From Sphaerisporangium cinnabarinum (lineage in GTDB: Bacteria > Actinomycetota > Actinomycetes > Actinomycetales > Cellulomonadaceae): a stretch of 64,000 nucleotides of DNA. Every line of letters starts with the position of its first letter. Positions within the stretch are counted from its first letter, which is position 1. This document shows positions 8,640-16,964 of this stretch, in pieces. The stretch lies in contig QAPD01000042.1 in the NCBI GenBank assembly GCA_003052455.1, forward strand, positions 28,993 to 92,992, read 5' to 3'. The notes beneath the pieces are model-generated. The model was given only the letters and a program-made list of their open reading frames with translations. It had not been told where the DNA came from and searched no databases. A program made the position numbers and the translations under genes.

Positions 8640-9727
8640 GCACCGTGTCGCTCCCGCAGGACGAGTCCCGGCAGCTCGCACCGCCGTCGGGCCGGCACCC
8701 CGCCGACCCGCGCGGCGGTGTCGAGGACGCGCTGCCGCTCGAGAGCCTGCGCATCGTCCCCGCCCGGCACCCGGGCCGCTGGGTCGCGACGGCCGGCGTG
8801 GCCGTGCTGCTGGCCATGGTCGTCAGCTCGCTCGTGACGAACGACCGCTGGGAGTGGGGGGTCGTCGCGCAGTACCTCACGTGGCCCTCGATCCTCGAGG
8901 GGGCGTGGGCGACGATCCGGCTCACGCTCGTCGCGTCGGTCGTCGGGTTCGCGCTCGGCACCGTGCTCGCGCTCATGCGGCTGTCGCGCTCGCCGCTCCT
9001 GCAGTCGGTCTCGTGGACGTACACGTGGGTGTTCCGGTCCGTGCCGCTGCTGCTGCAGCTCCTGCTCTGGTACAACCTCGCCTACCTGTACCCGTACCTG
9101 AGCGTCGGCATCCCCTTCGGGCCCGAGCTCCTGTACTTCGACACGCTGTCCGTGATCGACAAGTTCTGGGCCGCGATCCTCGGGCTCGGGCTCTCGCAGG
9201 CCGCGTACTCGGCCGAGATCGTGCGGGCCGGGATCCTCTCGGTCGACCAGGGGCAGCAGGAGGCCGCCGCGTCGCTCGGCATCCCCAAGCGGCGCCAGGT
9301 GAGCCGCATCATCCTGCCGCAGGCGATGCGCTCCATCATCCCGACGGCCGTCAACGAGGTGATCGGGCTCCTCAAGGGCACGTCGATCGTCTACGTCCTC
9401 GCGTACGGCGAGCTCTTCTACATCGTCAGCGTCATCTACGGCCGCAACGGCCGCGTCGTGCCGCTGCTCATCGTCGCCTCGATCTGGTACCTCGTGCTCA
9501 CGACGCTCATCACGGTCGTGCAGTACTACGTCGAGCGGCACTACGCGAAGGGCGCGGTGCGCACGCTGCCCCCGACCCCGCTGCAGAAGGCGCGGTGGAC
9601 CGTGCTCGTCTGGGCCTCGCGGCTGTCCGGCCGCCCCGTGCCCGACGCCGTCCCGCCCGCGTACGCGGCCCGCGCCCGGGTGGGCGTGCTGACCCGCACC
9701 GCCCGCACCTCGGGAGGTGCGGCATGA
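8636..9727 (+). CDS. Amino-acid-type ABC transporter permease
   Basis: A 363-residue inner-membrane permease of the polar-amino-acid (HisM/TcyB) family. The ATG at 8636 has a TTGGAGG ribosome-binding site. The N-terminal 50 residues are polar and unusual; then come a first helix ([17 protein letters not shown]) and the His/Glu/Gln permease core. The EAA loop reads [21 protein letters not shown], the contact site for the ATPase. The C-terminal ~60 residues extend beyond the usual family end. Only one permease is encoded, so it probably acts as a homodimer. Cystine, methionine or another S-amino acid is the likeliest cargo given the SAM leader (inference). Confidence 0.87.
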   Translation: MSTVSLPQDESRQLAPPSGRHPADPRGGVEDALPLESLRIVPARHPGRWVATAGVAVLLAMVVSSLVTNDRWEWGVVAQYLTWPSILEGAWATIRLTLVASVVGFALGTVLALMRLSRSPLLQSVSWTYTWVFRSVPLLLQLLLWYNLAYLYPYLSVGIPFGPELLYFDTLSVIDKFWAAILGLGLSQAAYSAEIVRAGILSVDQGQQEAAASLGIPKRRQVSRIILPQAMRSIIPTAVNEVIGLLKGTSIVYVLAYGELFYIVSVIYGRNGRVVPLLIVASIWYLVLTTLITVVQYYVERHYAKGAVRTLPPTPLQKARWTVLVWASRLSGRPVPDAVPPAYAARARVGVLTRTARTSGGAA

Positions 9728-10503
9728 CCGCCGACGTCGCGACCGCCGGGCTCGTCGAGATCCACGGCGTCCACAAGAGCTTCGGCACGCTCGAGGTGCT
9801 GCGCGACGTGTCGCTCACCGTCCCGCCCGGGTCCGTGACGGTCGTGCTCGGCCCGTCCGGCTCCGGGAAGTCGACGCTGCTGCGCGCGATCAACCACCTC
9901 GAGAAGGTCGACAAGGGGTTCATCTCGCTCGACGGCGAGCTCATCGGGTACCGCCGCAAGGGCAGCACCCTGCGCGAGCTCAAGGAGCGCGAGATCCTCG
10001 GCCAGCGCACCCAGATCGGGTTCGTCTTCCAGAGCTTCAACCTGTTCCCGCACCTCACCGCGCTCGAGAACGTCGTCGAGGCGCCGGTCTCCGCGCAGCG
10101 CCGCCGGCGCGAGGACGTCGAGCCCGAGGCCCGCGCGCTGCTCGAGCGCGTGGGGCTCGCCGACAAGGCCGACGCCCGACCGCGCCAGCTCTCCGGCGGG
10201 CAGCAGCAGCGCGTCGCCATCGCCCGCGCGCTCGCGCTGCGGCCCAAGGTGCTCCTGTTCGACGAGCCCACCTCGGCGCTCGACCCCGAGCTCGTCGGGG
10301 AGGTGCTCGAGGTCATCAAGGACGTCGCGAGCACCGGCACGACCCTCGTCGTCGTCACGCACGAGATCGGCTTCGCCCGCGAGGTCGCCGACACCGTCGT
10401 GTTCATGGACGACGGCGTCGTCGTGGAGCAGGGCACGCCCGCCGAGGTGCTCGACCACCCGCGCCACGACCGCACCCGGGCCTTCCTCCAGAAGGTCCTC
10501 TGA
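9724..10503 (+). CDS. Amino-acid-type ABC transporter ATP-binding protein
   Basis: A 259-residue ATPase with all the motifs: Walker [10 protein letters not shown]-loop [17 protein letters not shown], signature LSGGQQQR, Walker B VLLFDEP and the H-loop VVVTHE. The FNLFPHxTALEN stretch and AREVADxVxFMDDG are typical of GlnQ/TcyC-type polar amino-acid importers. An insert after the first strands ([15 protein letters not shown]) is family-typical. The start overlaps the permease stop (ATGA) and has GGGAGG upstream. It drives uptake together with the permease and the lipoprotein encoded next. Confidence 0.9.
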   Translation: MTADVATAGLVEIHGVHKSFGTLEVLRDVSLTVPPGSVTVVLGPSGSGKSTLLRAINHLEKVDKGFISLDGELIGYRRKGSTLRELKEREILGQRTQIGFVFQSFNLFPHLTALENVVEAPVSAQRRRREDVEPEARALLERVGLADKADARPRQLSGGQQQRVAIARALALRPKVLLFDEPTSALDPELVGEVLEVIKDVASTGTTLVVVTHEIGFAREVADTVVFMDDGVVVEQGTPAEVLDHPRHDRTRAFLQKVL

Positions 10504-10616
10504 ACCACCGACGTCCACCGACGCCCGCCGTCGTCACCCGCGACCGGCCGTCCGGCCGTCCCGCACACCCGCACTCCCGCGTCACCCCGACGCACCACCC
10601 GAGAGGTAGGACACCC

Positions 10617-11651
10617 GTGACCGCAACGACCACCCGCGCCCGCGCCCCCCGCGCGCTCGCCGCCCTCGCCGTCGTGCCCCTGCTGGTGCTCGCGGCCTGC
10701 TCCGGGGTGAGCACCGAGGCCCCGGCCGCCGCGGACGAGGGCGCGGCGTCCTCCGACGGCACGACGGAGAGCACGACGTCCGTCTCGGACGCCCTCGACG
10801 TGAGCACGAGCCCCGACCAGGACCGCATCCGCACCACCGAGTCGGCCGAGGCCGTCGCGCTCCTCCCGGACGCCTGGAAGGACAAGGACGAGCTCGTCGT
10901 CGCGATCTCCGCGGGCTCCGCGCCCCCGCTCGGCTTCCTCGCCGACGACGACGAGACGCCCATCGGCAACGAGACCGACATCGCGCAGCTCGTCGCCGAC
11001 GCGCTCGGCAAGGACCTGCGCCTCGAGGTCAAGGCCTGGGCCGACTGGCCGCTCGCGCTCGGCTCGGGCGACGTCGACGCCGTGATCTCCAACGTCACGG
11101 TGACCGAGGAGCGCAAGGAGACCATCGACTTCTCCACGTACCGCAACGACGAGCTCGGCTGGCTCGTGGGCGCCGACTCCGACATCACGTCGATCACGAA
11201 GCGCGAGGACATCGCGGGCAAGGTCGTCGCCGTCGGCTCCGGGACGAACCAGGAGAAGATCGTCCTCGAGTGGGACCGCCTCAACCAGGAGGACGGCCTC
11301 GAGCCCGTCCAGGGCCCCGAGTACTACGAGCAGTTCTCCGACGTCCTGCTCGCGCTCCAGTCCGGGCGCATCGAGACGTACGTCGGCCCCAACGCGTCGC
11401 TCGCGTACCAGGCGGCGATCTCCCCGCAGGACTTCAAGGTCGTCGGCACGCTCAACGGCGGCTGGCCCGACACGGCGCAGATCGCCGTCGCCACGAAGAA
11501 GGGCAACGAGGCGGCCCCGGCCATCACCGCCGCGATCAACCACGCCATCGAGGACGGCACGTACCTCGAGGTGCTCCAGCGGTGGGGCCTGGAGTCCGAG
11601 GCCGTCGAGGAGTCGCAGACCAACCCGCCCGGTCTGCCGAAGACGGAGTGA
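10617..11651 (+). CDS. Amino-acid-type ABC transporter substrate-binding lipoprotein
   Basis: A 344-residue protein starting at GTG 10617 behind GAGAGGTAGG. The N-terminus is a lipoprotein signal with lipobox LVLAAC (Cys28), followed by a Ser/Asp/Thr-rich linker of ~60 residues. The mature part is a family-3 solute-binding protein: LGFLADDDETPIGNETDIAQLVADALG, then SGDVDAVISNVTVTEERKETIDFSTYR, the classic amino-acid-binding motif. It would catch the substrate outside the membrane for the permease/ATPase pair. The 113-nt gap from the ATPase gene holds no strong terminator, so it is probably in the same transcript. Confidence 0.9.
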   Translation: MTATTTRARAPRALAALAVVPLLVLAACSGVSTEAPAAADEGAASSDGTTESTTSVSDALDVSTSPDQDRIRTTESAEAVALLPDAWKDKDELVVAISAGSAPPLGFLADDDETPIGNETDIAQLVADALGKDLRLEVKAWADWPLALGSGDVDAVISNVTVTEERKETIDFSTYRNDELGWLVGADSDITSITKREDIAGKVVAVGSGTNQEKIVLEWDRLNQEDGLEPVQGPEYYEQFSDVLLALQSGRIETYVGPNASLAYQAAISPQDFKVVGTLNGGWPDTAQIAVATKKGNEAAPAITAAINHAIEDGTYLEVLQRWGLESEAVEESQTNPPGLPKTE

Positions 11652-11658
11652 CCCGCGC

Positions 11659-12852
11659 ATGACCACCAGCACCCAGCACGTCGACCACCTCGTGGTCGGG
11701 GGCGGCGTCATGGGCTCGGCCGCCGCGTGGCAGCTCGCGCGGCGCGGGCGCGACGTCGTGCTGCTCGAGCGCTTCGCTCCCGGGCACGCGCACGGCGCCT
11801 CGCACGGGACGTCGCGCATCTACCGCACGACCTACGCCGAGCCCGAGTACCTCGACCTCGCGCAGGAGGCGCTGCGCCTCTGGCGCGAGATCGAGGACGA
11901 GACCGGGACCGCGCTCCTCGACGTCACCGGCGGCGTGAGCCACGGGCGTCGCGACGGCGCGGCCGAGCGTCGCGCCGACGCGATCGGCGCCGCGTTCGCG
12001 GCCCGGGGGATCGAGCACGAGTGGCTCGACCCCGCGGCCGCGGCCGAGCGCTGGCCGGGGCTGCGGTTCGAGGGCCGGGTGCTGCACGAGGTCGCGACGG
12101 CCGGCCGGCTCCACGCCGACCGCGCCGTCGCGGCCCTCCAGGGGGCCGCGGCCGCGCGGGGCGCCGACGTGCGGCACGAGGTGGCCGTCCGGCACGTCGA
12201 GCGCGTGCCCGAGGGCGTGCGCGTCGTCACCGACGGCGCCGACGTCGTCGCGCGGGTCGTCGTCGTGACCGTCGGGGCGTGGAGCGCGGGTCTGCTCGGC
12301 TCCCCGGCGGGCGGCCTGCTGGGGCAGGAGCTCCCGCTCGTCGTCACGCAGGAGCAGCCCGCCCACTTCGCGCTCGCCCCCGGGACGTCACCCGCGGGGT
12401 GGCCCGCGTTCACGCACGACGTCGGTCCCGGCACCACGTGGCCGAGCGGCGTCTACGGGCTCGCGACCCCGGGCGAGGGCGTCAAGGTCGGCTTCCACGG
12501 CGTCGGCCCCGTCGTCGACCCCGACCGGCGCTCCTACCGGCCGGAGCCGGGCCAGCTCGCCGCGCTGCGCGACTACGTGCGCACGTGGCTGCCCGGCCTC
12601 GACCCCGACGCCTACGTCCCCGTGAGCTGCACCTACACCACGACGCCCGACCAGGACTTCGTGCTCGACCGCCGCGGCCCGGTCGTCGTCGGCGCCGGGT
12701 TCTCCGGCCACGGCTTCAAGTTCGCCCCGGCCGTCGGGCGCGTGCTCGCCGACCTCGCGACCGCCCCCGGCTCGCTGCCCGACGGCGGCACCGCCGCCGA
12801 GCGGTTCGCGCTCGCCCGCCTCGCCGCACTCCCCGAGAGGACCGCCTCATGA
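11659..12852 (+). CDS. FAD-dependent amine/amino-acid oxidase (monomeric sarcosine oxidase / N-methyltryptophan oxidase family)
   Basis: A 397-residue flavoenzyme. Residues ~10-30 (VVGGGVMGSAAAWQLARRG) are the Rossmann GxGxxG motif, followed by the acidic end of the second strand (VVLLERF). HGASHGTSRIYR is the family motif after it. Near the C-terminus, VSCTYTTTPDQDFVLD places Cys324 where these oxidases attach FAD covalently, then GAGFSGHGFKFAPAVG closes the FAD site. The family oxidises N-methyl or secondary amino acids with release of H2O2. In this operon it may deaminate or demethylate an imported amino-acid-like organosulfur compound (inference). Confidence 0.85.
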   Translation: MTTSTQHVDHLVVGGGVMGSAAAWQLARRGRDVVLLERFAPGHAHGASHGTSRIYRTTYAEPEYLDLAQEALRLWREIEDETGTALLDVTGGVSHGRRDGAAERRADAIGAAFAARGIEHEWLDPAAAAERWPGLRFEGRVLHEVATAGRLHADRAVAALQGAAAARGADVRHEVAVRHVERVPEGVRVVTDGADVVARVVVVTVGAWSAGLLGSPAGGLLGQELPLVVTQEQPAHFALAPGTSPAGWPAFTHDVGPGTTWPSGVYGLATPGEGVKVGFHGVGPVVDPDRRSYRPEPGQLAALRDYVRTWLPGLDPDAYVPVSCTYTTTPDQDFVLDRRGPVVVGAGFSGHGFKFAPAVGRVLADLATAPGSLPDGGTAAERFALARLAALPERTAS

Positions 12853-13784
12853 CGATCGCTCCCGCACCCGCCGCCGCGGACGCTCCGGCTCCGTCCGCGG
12901 GCCCCGAGACGCACGCCACGCACGACACCGGCGGGGCCCGTGCCGCGCTCGCGGCGCGGTACGGCGTCGACCCCGCCGCGGTCGAGGACGTCGCGCCCGG
13001 CGCGACCGCGGCCCTGGCACCCGCCGTGGACCGTCCCGGCACCGTCCTCGCGACGCAGCTCCGGCACCGGACGGTGCGCCGCTACCTCACCGACCCGCTG
13101 GCCCACCACGTCGTGCCGACGCTCGTCGCCGCCGCGCAGTCGGCCCCGACGTCGTCGAACCTCCAGCTCTGGAGCGTCGTCGCCGTCACCGACCGCGTGC
13201 GCAAGGCGCGGCTCGCGGCGCTCGCGGGCGACCAGGAGCACGTGCGCACCGCGCCGCTGCTGCTCGTCTGGCTCGCCGACGTCGCGCGGGCCCGCGCCCT
13301 CGGCGAGCGCGAGGGCGTCCGGCTCGAGGCGACCGACTACCTCGAGACGACGGTCGTCGCGTTCCTCGACGCCGCCCTCGCCGCGCAGAACGCCGTCGTG
13401 GCGGCGGAGTCGCTCGGTCTGGGCACCGTGTACATCGGCGCGCTGCGCAACCACCCCGCCCAGGTCGCGGCCGAGCTCGGCCTGCCCGAGGGCGTGGTCG
13501 CGGTCGTGGGGCTCGTCGTCGGGCACCCCGACCCCGCGGGCGGGGAACGCGTCAAGCCGCGGCTGCCGCAGGCGGCCGTCCTGCACGCCGAGCGCTACCG
13601 CGCTGCCGGCCAGGAGCAGCACGTCGCGGCGTACGAGGAGCGCATCGCGCCCTTCTACCGCGAGGAGGGGCTCGACGGCGGCTGGCGCGACCGCGTCGTC
13701 GACCGCCTGCGCGTCCCCGGCGCCCTGCGCGGGCGCGCCCACCTGCGCACCACGCTCGCCGCGCTCGGGTTCCCGTCCAAGTAG
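12849..13784 (+). CDS. Nitroreductase-family NADPH-dependent FMN oxidoreductase (NfsA/Frp-like)
   Basis: A 311-residue protein with an ATG overlapping the previous stop. After a ~60-residue non-conserved leader comes the nitroreductase fold: LRHRTVRRYLTDPL (FMN-phosphate site), AAQSAPTSSNLQLWSVVAV, and QNAVVAAESLGLGTVYIGALRNHP, all typical of NfsA/Frp enzymes. These oxidise NADPH and can supply reduced flavin, so this gene may feed FMNH2 to the neighbouring two-component monooxygenases. Nitro or quinone reduction is the alternative. It belongs to the same transcript as the surrounding genes by overlap and spacing. Confidence 0.83.
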   Translation: MTIAPAPAAADAPAPSAGPETHATHDTGGARAALAARYGVDPAAVEDVAPGATAALAPAVDRPGTVLATQLRHRTVRRYLTDPLAHHVVPTLVAAAQSAPTSSNLQLWSVVAVTDRVRKARLAALAGDQEHVRTAPLLLVWLADVARARALGEREGVRLEATDYLETTVVAFLDAALAAQNAVVAAESLGLGTVYIGALRNHPAQVAAELGLPEGVVAVVGLVVGHPDPAGGERVKPRLPQAAVLHAERYRAAGQEQHVAAYEERIAPFYREEGLDGGWRDRVVDRLRVPGALRGRAHLRTTLAALGFPSK

Positions 13785-13843
13785 CCCGGCGACCCCGCGC
13801 GAGACCGCGTCGCCCCGAGCCACCGCACCCACCAGAGGAAGCC

Positions 13844-15109
13844 ATGTCCCACCAGCACCCGCACCCGACCGCCGCCCCCGGCGGGACGCGACCGGCGTCC
13901 GGCCGCGTCCCGCTGTCCGTGCTCGACCTCGCGATCGTCCCCGAGGGGGCGACGGGCCAGGACGCGGTGCGCCGCGCCGTCGGGCTCGCACGCGACCTCG
14001 ACCGGCTCGGCTACCACCGCGTCTGGTACGCCGAGCACCACCTGTCGCCCGGCGTCGGCTCGGCGTCGCCCGCCGTGCTCGCCGCCGCCGTCGCGGCCCG
14101 GACCGAGCGCATCCGCGTCGGCAGCGGTGCCGTGCTGCTCAGCACGACGAGCCCGCTCGTCGCCGCCGAGCAGTTCGGGACGATCGCCGCGCTCCACCCG
14201 GGCCGCGTCGACCTCGGGCTCGGCCGGGCGTTCACGCCGCCGACGGGGGAGAAGGGGGCCGGGGCGCCGCCGCGGCGGGCCCGGCCCGCCGCCGGGCCCC
14301 GCGTCGTCGACGGGCTGTACGTGCCCGGTGCGCCGCCCGCCGACGTGAACGACTCCGTGCTGCGCGAGCGGATCCTCGCGCAGAAGCGGATCGTCGGGGC
14401 GTCGCGCACCCCGGCGAGCTTCCGCGACGAGCTCGAGCTCGTGCTCGGGCTGCGCGCCGGGACCTACCGCGACGAGCGCGGGACGCCGTACGTGAGCCCG
14501 CCCGTCGAGGGCGCCGACTGGGACCTGTGGGTCCTCGCGTCGAGCGCCGGCGAGAGCGCGCGCGTCGCGGGCGAGCTCGGGCTGCCGCTCGCCGCGAACT
14601 ACCACGTGGCCCCGTCGGCGACGCTCGACACCGTCGCCGCGTACCGCGAGGCGTTCCGGCCGGGCGTGCTCGACGAGCCCTACGTGGTCGTGTCCGCCGA
14701 CGTGCTCGTCGCCGACACGATCGAACGGGCCCGCGAGCTCGCGACACCGTTCGCGGACTGGGTGCTCTCGATCCGCAGCGGCGCCGACGGCGCGATCGCC
14801 TACCCCGAGCCGGGCACGTCGCCCGCGTGGGAGGACCGCCCGGAGTCCGAGCGCGCGCTCGTCGCGGACCGGGTCGACACGCGCATCGTCGGTGACCCCG
14901 AGACCGTCGTGCGGCGGCTCGAGACCCTGCGCCGCGCGACCGGCGCTGACGAGCTGCTCGTCACCACCGCGACCCACGACGCCGACGACGCGCGCCGCTC
15001 GTTCGCGCTGCTCGCCGAGCAGTGGTTCGCGGGCGCCTCCGGCAGCGGCGACACCACGGCCACGATCGCCACCCCCGACGTCGCACCCGCCCTCGCCACC
15101 ACCCGCTGA
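13844..15109 (+). CDS. LLM-class flavin-dependent oxidoreductase (MsnO8-like)
   Basis: A 421-residue luciferase-like protein starting at ATG 13844 behind AGAGGAAG. It opens with SVLDLAIVPEGATGQDAV; LGYHRVWYAEHHLSPGVGSASP and IRVGSGAVLLSTTSPLVAAEQFGTIAALHPGRVDLGLGRA are diagnostic for this branch, which may use FMN or F420. About 50 residues longer than usual, with extra low-complexity sequence around residues 140-165 and at the C-terminus. It is the third monooxygenase of the operon, 59 nt after the nitroreductase. Substrate unknown. Confidence 0.84.
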   Translation: MSHQHPHPTAAPGGTRPASGRVPLSVLDLAIVPEGATGQDAVRRAVGLARDLDRLGYHRVWYAEHHLSPGVGSASPAVLAAAVAARTERIRVGSGAVLLSTTSPLVAAEQFGTIAALHPGRVDLGLGRAFTPPTGEKGAGAPPRRARPAAGPRVVDGLYVPGAPPADVNDSVLRERILAQKRIVGASRTPASFRDELELVLGLRAGTYRDERGTPYVSPPVEGADWDLWVLASSAGESARVAGELGLPLAANYHVAPSATLDTVAAYREAFRPGVLDEPYVVVSADVLVADTIERARELATPFADWVLSIRSGADGAIAYPEPGTSPAWEDRPESERALVADRVDTRIVGDPETVVRRLETLRRATGADELLVTTATHDADDARRSFALLAEQWFAGASGSGDTTATIATPDVAPALATTR

Positions 15110-15202
15110 CGCGGGATCGACCGCGCGTCTCCCGAGCGACCCGCGGAGGGTCGGCCTCGGACGTGCGGGTCGATCTCGCGACCTCACCCGAAGGAGACAC
15201 CC

Positions 15203-15625
15203 ATGACCACGACCCCGCCCCTCCGGACCGCGGCCGACGCCGCCGCACAGGTCGCCGACGGCGCGCTGCTGATCGACGTGCGCTCGGCCGGAGGTCGCGC
15301 CGCGCACGGCGAGATCCCCGGCGCCACGCTCGCGGACCGCCACGATCTCGACGCGCTGTTCGGCCCCGCCGACGCCCCGGTGGTCTCGCTCGACACGCCG
15401 GTCGTCGTCGTGTGCGGGTCGCCGGACGGCTCCGGGCCCGTCGCCGAGGCCCTCGCCCGGCGCGGGTACACGAACGTCTCGCACGTCGACGGCGGGTTCC
15501 CGGCGTGGAAGGACGCCGGGCTCCCGGCGTCCGACCCGGTCGACGGGCCCGCTCCGTCCTCCGGGCCGACGTCGTCCGCGGAGCCGACGGTGCCCTCGAG
15601 GTCGACGGCGCCCGCCGCCCCCTGA
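15203..15625 (+). CDS. Rhodanese-like sulfurtransferase
   Basis: A 140-residue single-domain rhodanese with an excellent ribosome-binding site (GAAGGAG). LLIDVRSAGG is the first conserved block, HGEIPGAT the second, and VVVVCGSPDGSGPVAEALARRGY carries the catalytic Cys71 that would hold a persulfide; VDGGFPAWKDAG is the typical end. The loop after Cys (GSPDGSG) is close to the usual length. A persulfide carrier fits an operon that releases sulfite or sulfide from organic compounds. The last ~30 residues are Ser/Pro/Ala-rich and probably disordered. Confidence 0.88.
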   Translation: MTTTPPLRTAADAAAQVADGALLIDVRSAGGRAAHGEIPGATLADRHDLDALFGPADAPVVSLDTPVVVVCGSPDGSGPVAEALARRGYTNVSHVDGGFPAWKDAGLPASDPVDGPAPSSGPTSSAEPTVPSRSTAPAAP

Positions 15626-15714
15626 GCGGCACCCGTGCGCCGCCGCGCACGTCCGGTCCGCGAACCCGCACCACCCCACCCCGAACCACCCGCACCGACA
15701 CCACGGAGACCCTC

Positions 15715-16830
15715 ATGCCCGTCGAGTTCCTCGGCATCGCCACGACCAACGACGCGTCGGAGACCACCGACCGCACGACCGCTGCGTTCGACCCCGCCTA
15801 CCTCGAGCGCCTCGTGCGCGCGCACGAGGACAACGGCTGGACGCGCGTCCTCTTCGCGTACGGATCCTCCGGCCCCGAGCCCGCCGCCCTCGCCGCCTAC
15901 ACCGCCGCGCGCCTGCAGTCGATCGAGCTCCTGCTCGCGCACCGGCCCAACGTGTCCTACCCGACGTACGCGGCCAAGACGTTCGCGACGCTCGACCAGC
16001 TCTCCGGCGGGCGGCTCTCCGTCCACTTCATCACCGGCGGCAACGACCACGAGCAGGGCCGCGAGGGCGACACGCTGACCAAGGACGAGCGGTACGCGCG
16101 CACCCAGGAGTACATCCAGATCGTCAAGCAGGCCTGGTCGAGCGCCGAGCCGTTCGACCACCACGGCCCGTTCTACGACTTCGACGACTTCGTGCTCGAC
16201 GCCAAGCCGTTCGAGGGCCGCACCCCGACCATCTCGTTCGGCGGGTCGTCCGACGCCGCGTTCCGCGTCGGTGCGGCCGAGGCCGACATCTACGCCGTCT
16301 GGGGCGAGCCCCTCGACCGCACCGCCGAGCAGATCGCGCGCGTGCACGCCGAGGCCGCCGCCGCGGGCCGGACGACGCCGCCGCGCATCCACGCCGCGTT
16401 CCGGCCGATCGTCGCGCCGACCGAGGAGCTCGCCTGGGAGAAGGCGCACCGCATCCTCGACCGGATCGAGGCACGCAAGGCCGCCGCCGGGGGTCAGCTC
16501 AGCCGTCGGCACCCGATCGACAAGCCCGAGAACGCGGGTTCCCAGCGCCTGCTCGAGATCGCCGCCCAGGGCGAGCGCTTCGACACCGCGCTGTGGACCG
16601 CGACCGCGAAGGCCACCGGCGGCGCCGGCAACTCCAACGCGCTCGTCGGCACGCCCGAGCAGGTCGCCGAGGCGCTCCTCGCGTACTACGACCTCGGCGT
16701 CCGGGTCATCTCGGCCCGCGGCTACGACCTGCTCGACGACGCGGTCGACTTCGGCCGCTACGTCATCCCGATCGTCCGCGAGGAGGTCGCGAAGCGCGAC
16801 GCCGCCGCCGCCGAGGCCGCCGCGGCCTGA
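15715..16830 (+). CDS. Alkanesulfonate monooxygenase-like LLM protein (SsuD-like)
   Basis: A 371-residue FMNH2-dependent monooxygenase starting at ATG 15715. LQSIELLLAHRPNVSYPTYAAKTFATLDQLSGGRLSVHFITGGNDHEQGREGD closely follows the SsuD pattern, as does GNSNALVGTPEQVAEALLAYYDLGV near the end. SsuD enzymes convert alkanesulfonates to aldehyde plus sulfite using FMNH2 and O2. Of the five luciferase-like enzymes here, this one has the clearest desulfonation signature. It needs a reductase such as the one at 26966-27565. A perfect 25-bp inverted repeat follows it. Confidence 0.87.
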   Translation: MPVEFLGIATTNDASETTDRTTAAFDPAYLERLVRAHEDNGWTRVLFAYGSSGPEPAALAAYTAARLQSIELLLAHRPNVSYPTYAAKTFATLDQLSGGRLSVHFITGGNDHEQGREGDTLTKDERYARTQEYIQIVKQAWSSAEPFDHHGPFYDFDDFVLDAKPFEGRTPTISFGGSSDAAFRVGAAEADIYAVWGEPLDRTAEQIARVHAEAAAAGRTTPPRIHAAFRPIVAPTEELAWEKAHRILDRIEARKAAAGGQLSRRHPIDKPENAGSQRLLEIAAQGERFDTALWTATAKATGGAGNSNALVGTPEQVAEALLAYYDLGVRVISARGYDLLDDAVDFGRYVIPIVREEVAKRDAAAAEAAAA

Positions 16831-16854
16831 GAGGTCGGCAACCCCGCCCCGGGT

Positions 16855-16910
16855 CGGCAGCTCCGGTCGGGTTCGGCACCTGCGCGTGCCGAACCCGACC
16901 GGAGCTGCCG
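16855..16910. terminator. Perfect 25-bp inverted repeat after the SsuD-like gene
   Basis: Arms 16855-16879 and 16886-16910 are exact reverse complements around a 6-nt loop. This would be a very stable RNA hairpin. It could end or weaken the upstream transcript, leaving the last monooxygenase at a lower level or under its own promoter. No U-tract follows, as is usual for actinobacterial terminators. Confidence 0.7.
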
Positions 16911-16964
16911 AACGCGCCGGTACCGGACCCCCGAACGACGACACCGACAGCAAGGAGCAGGACC

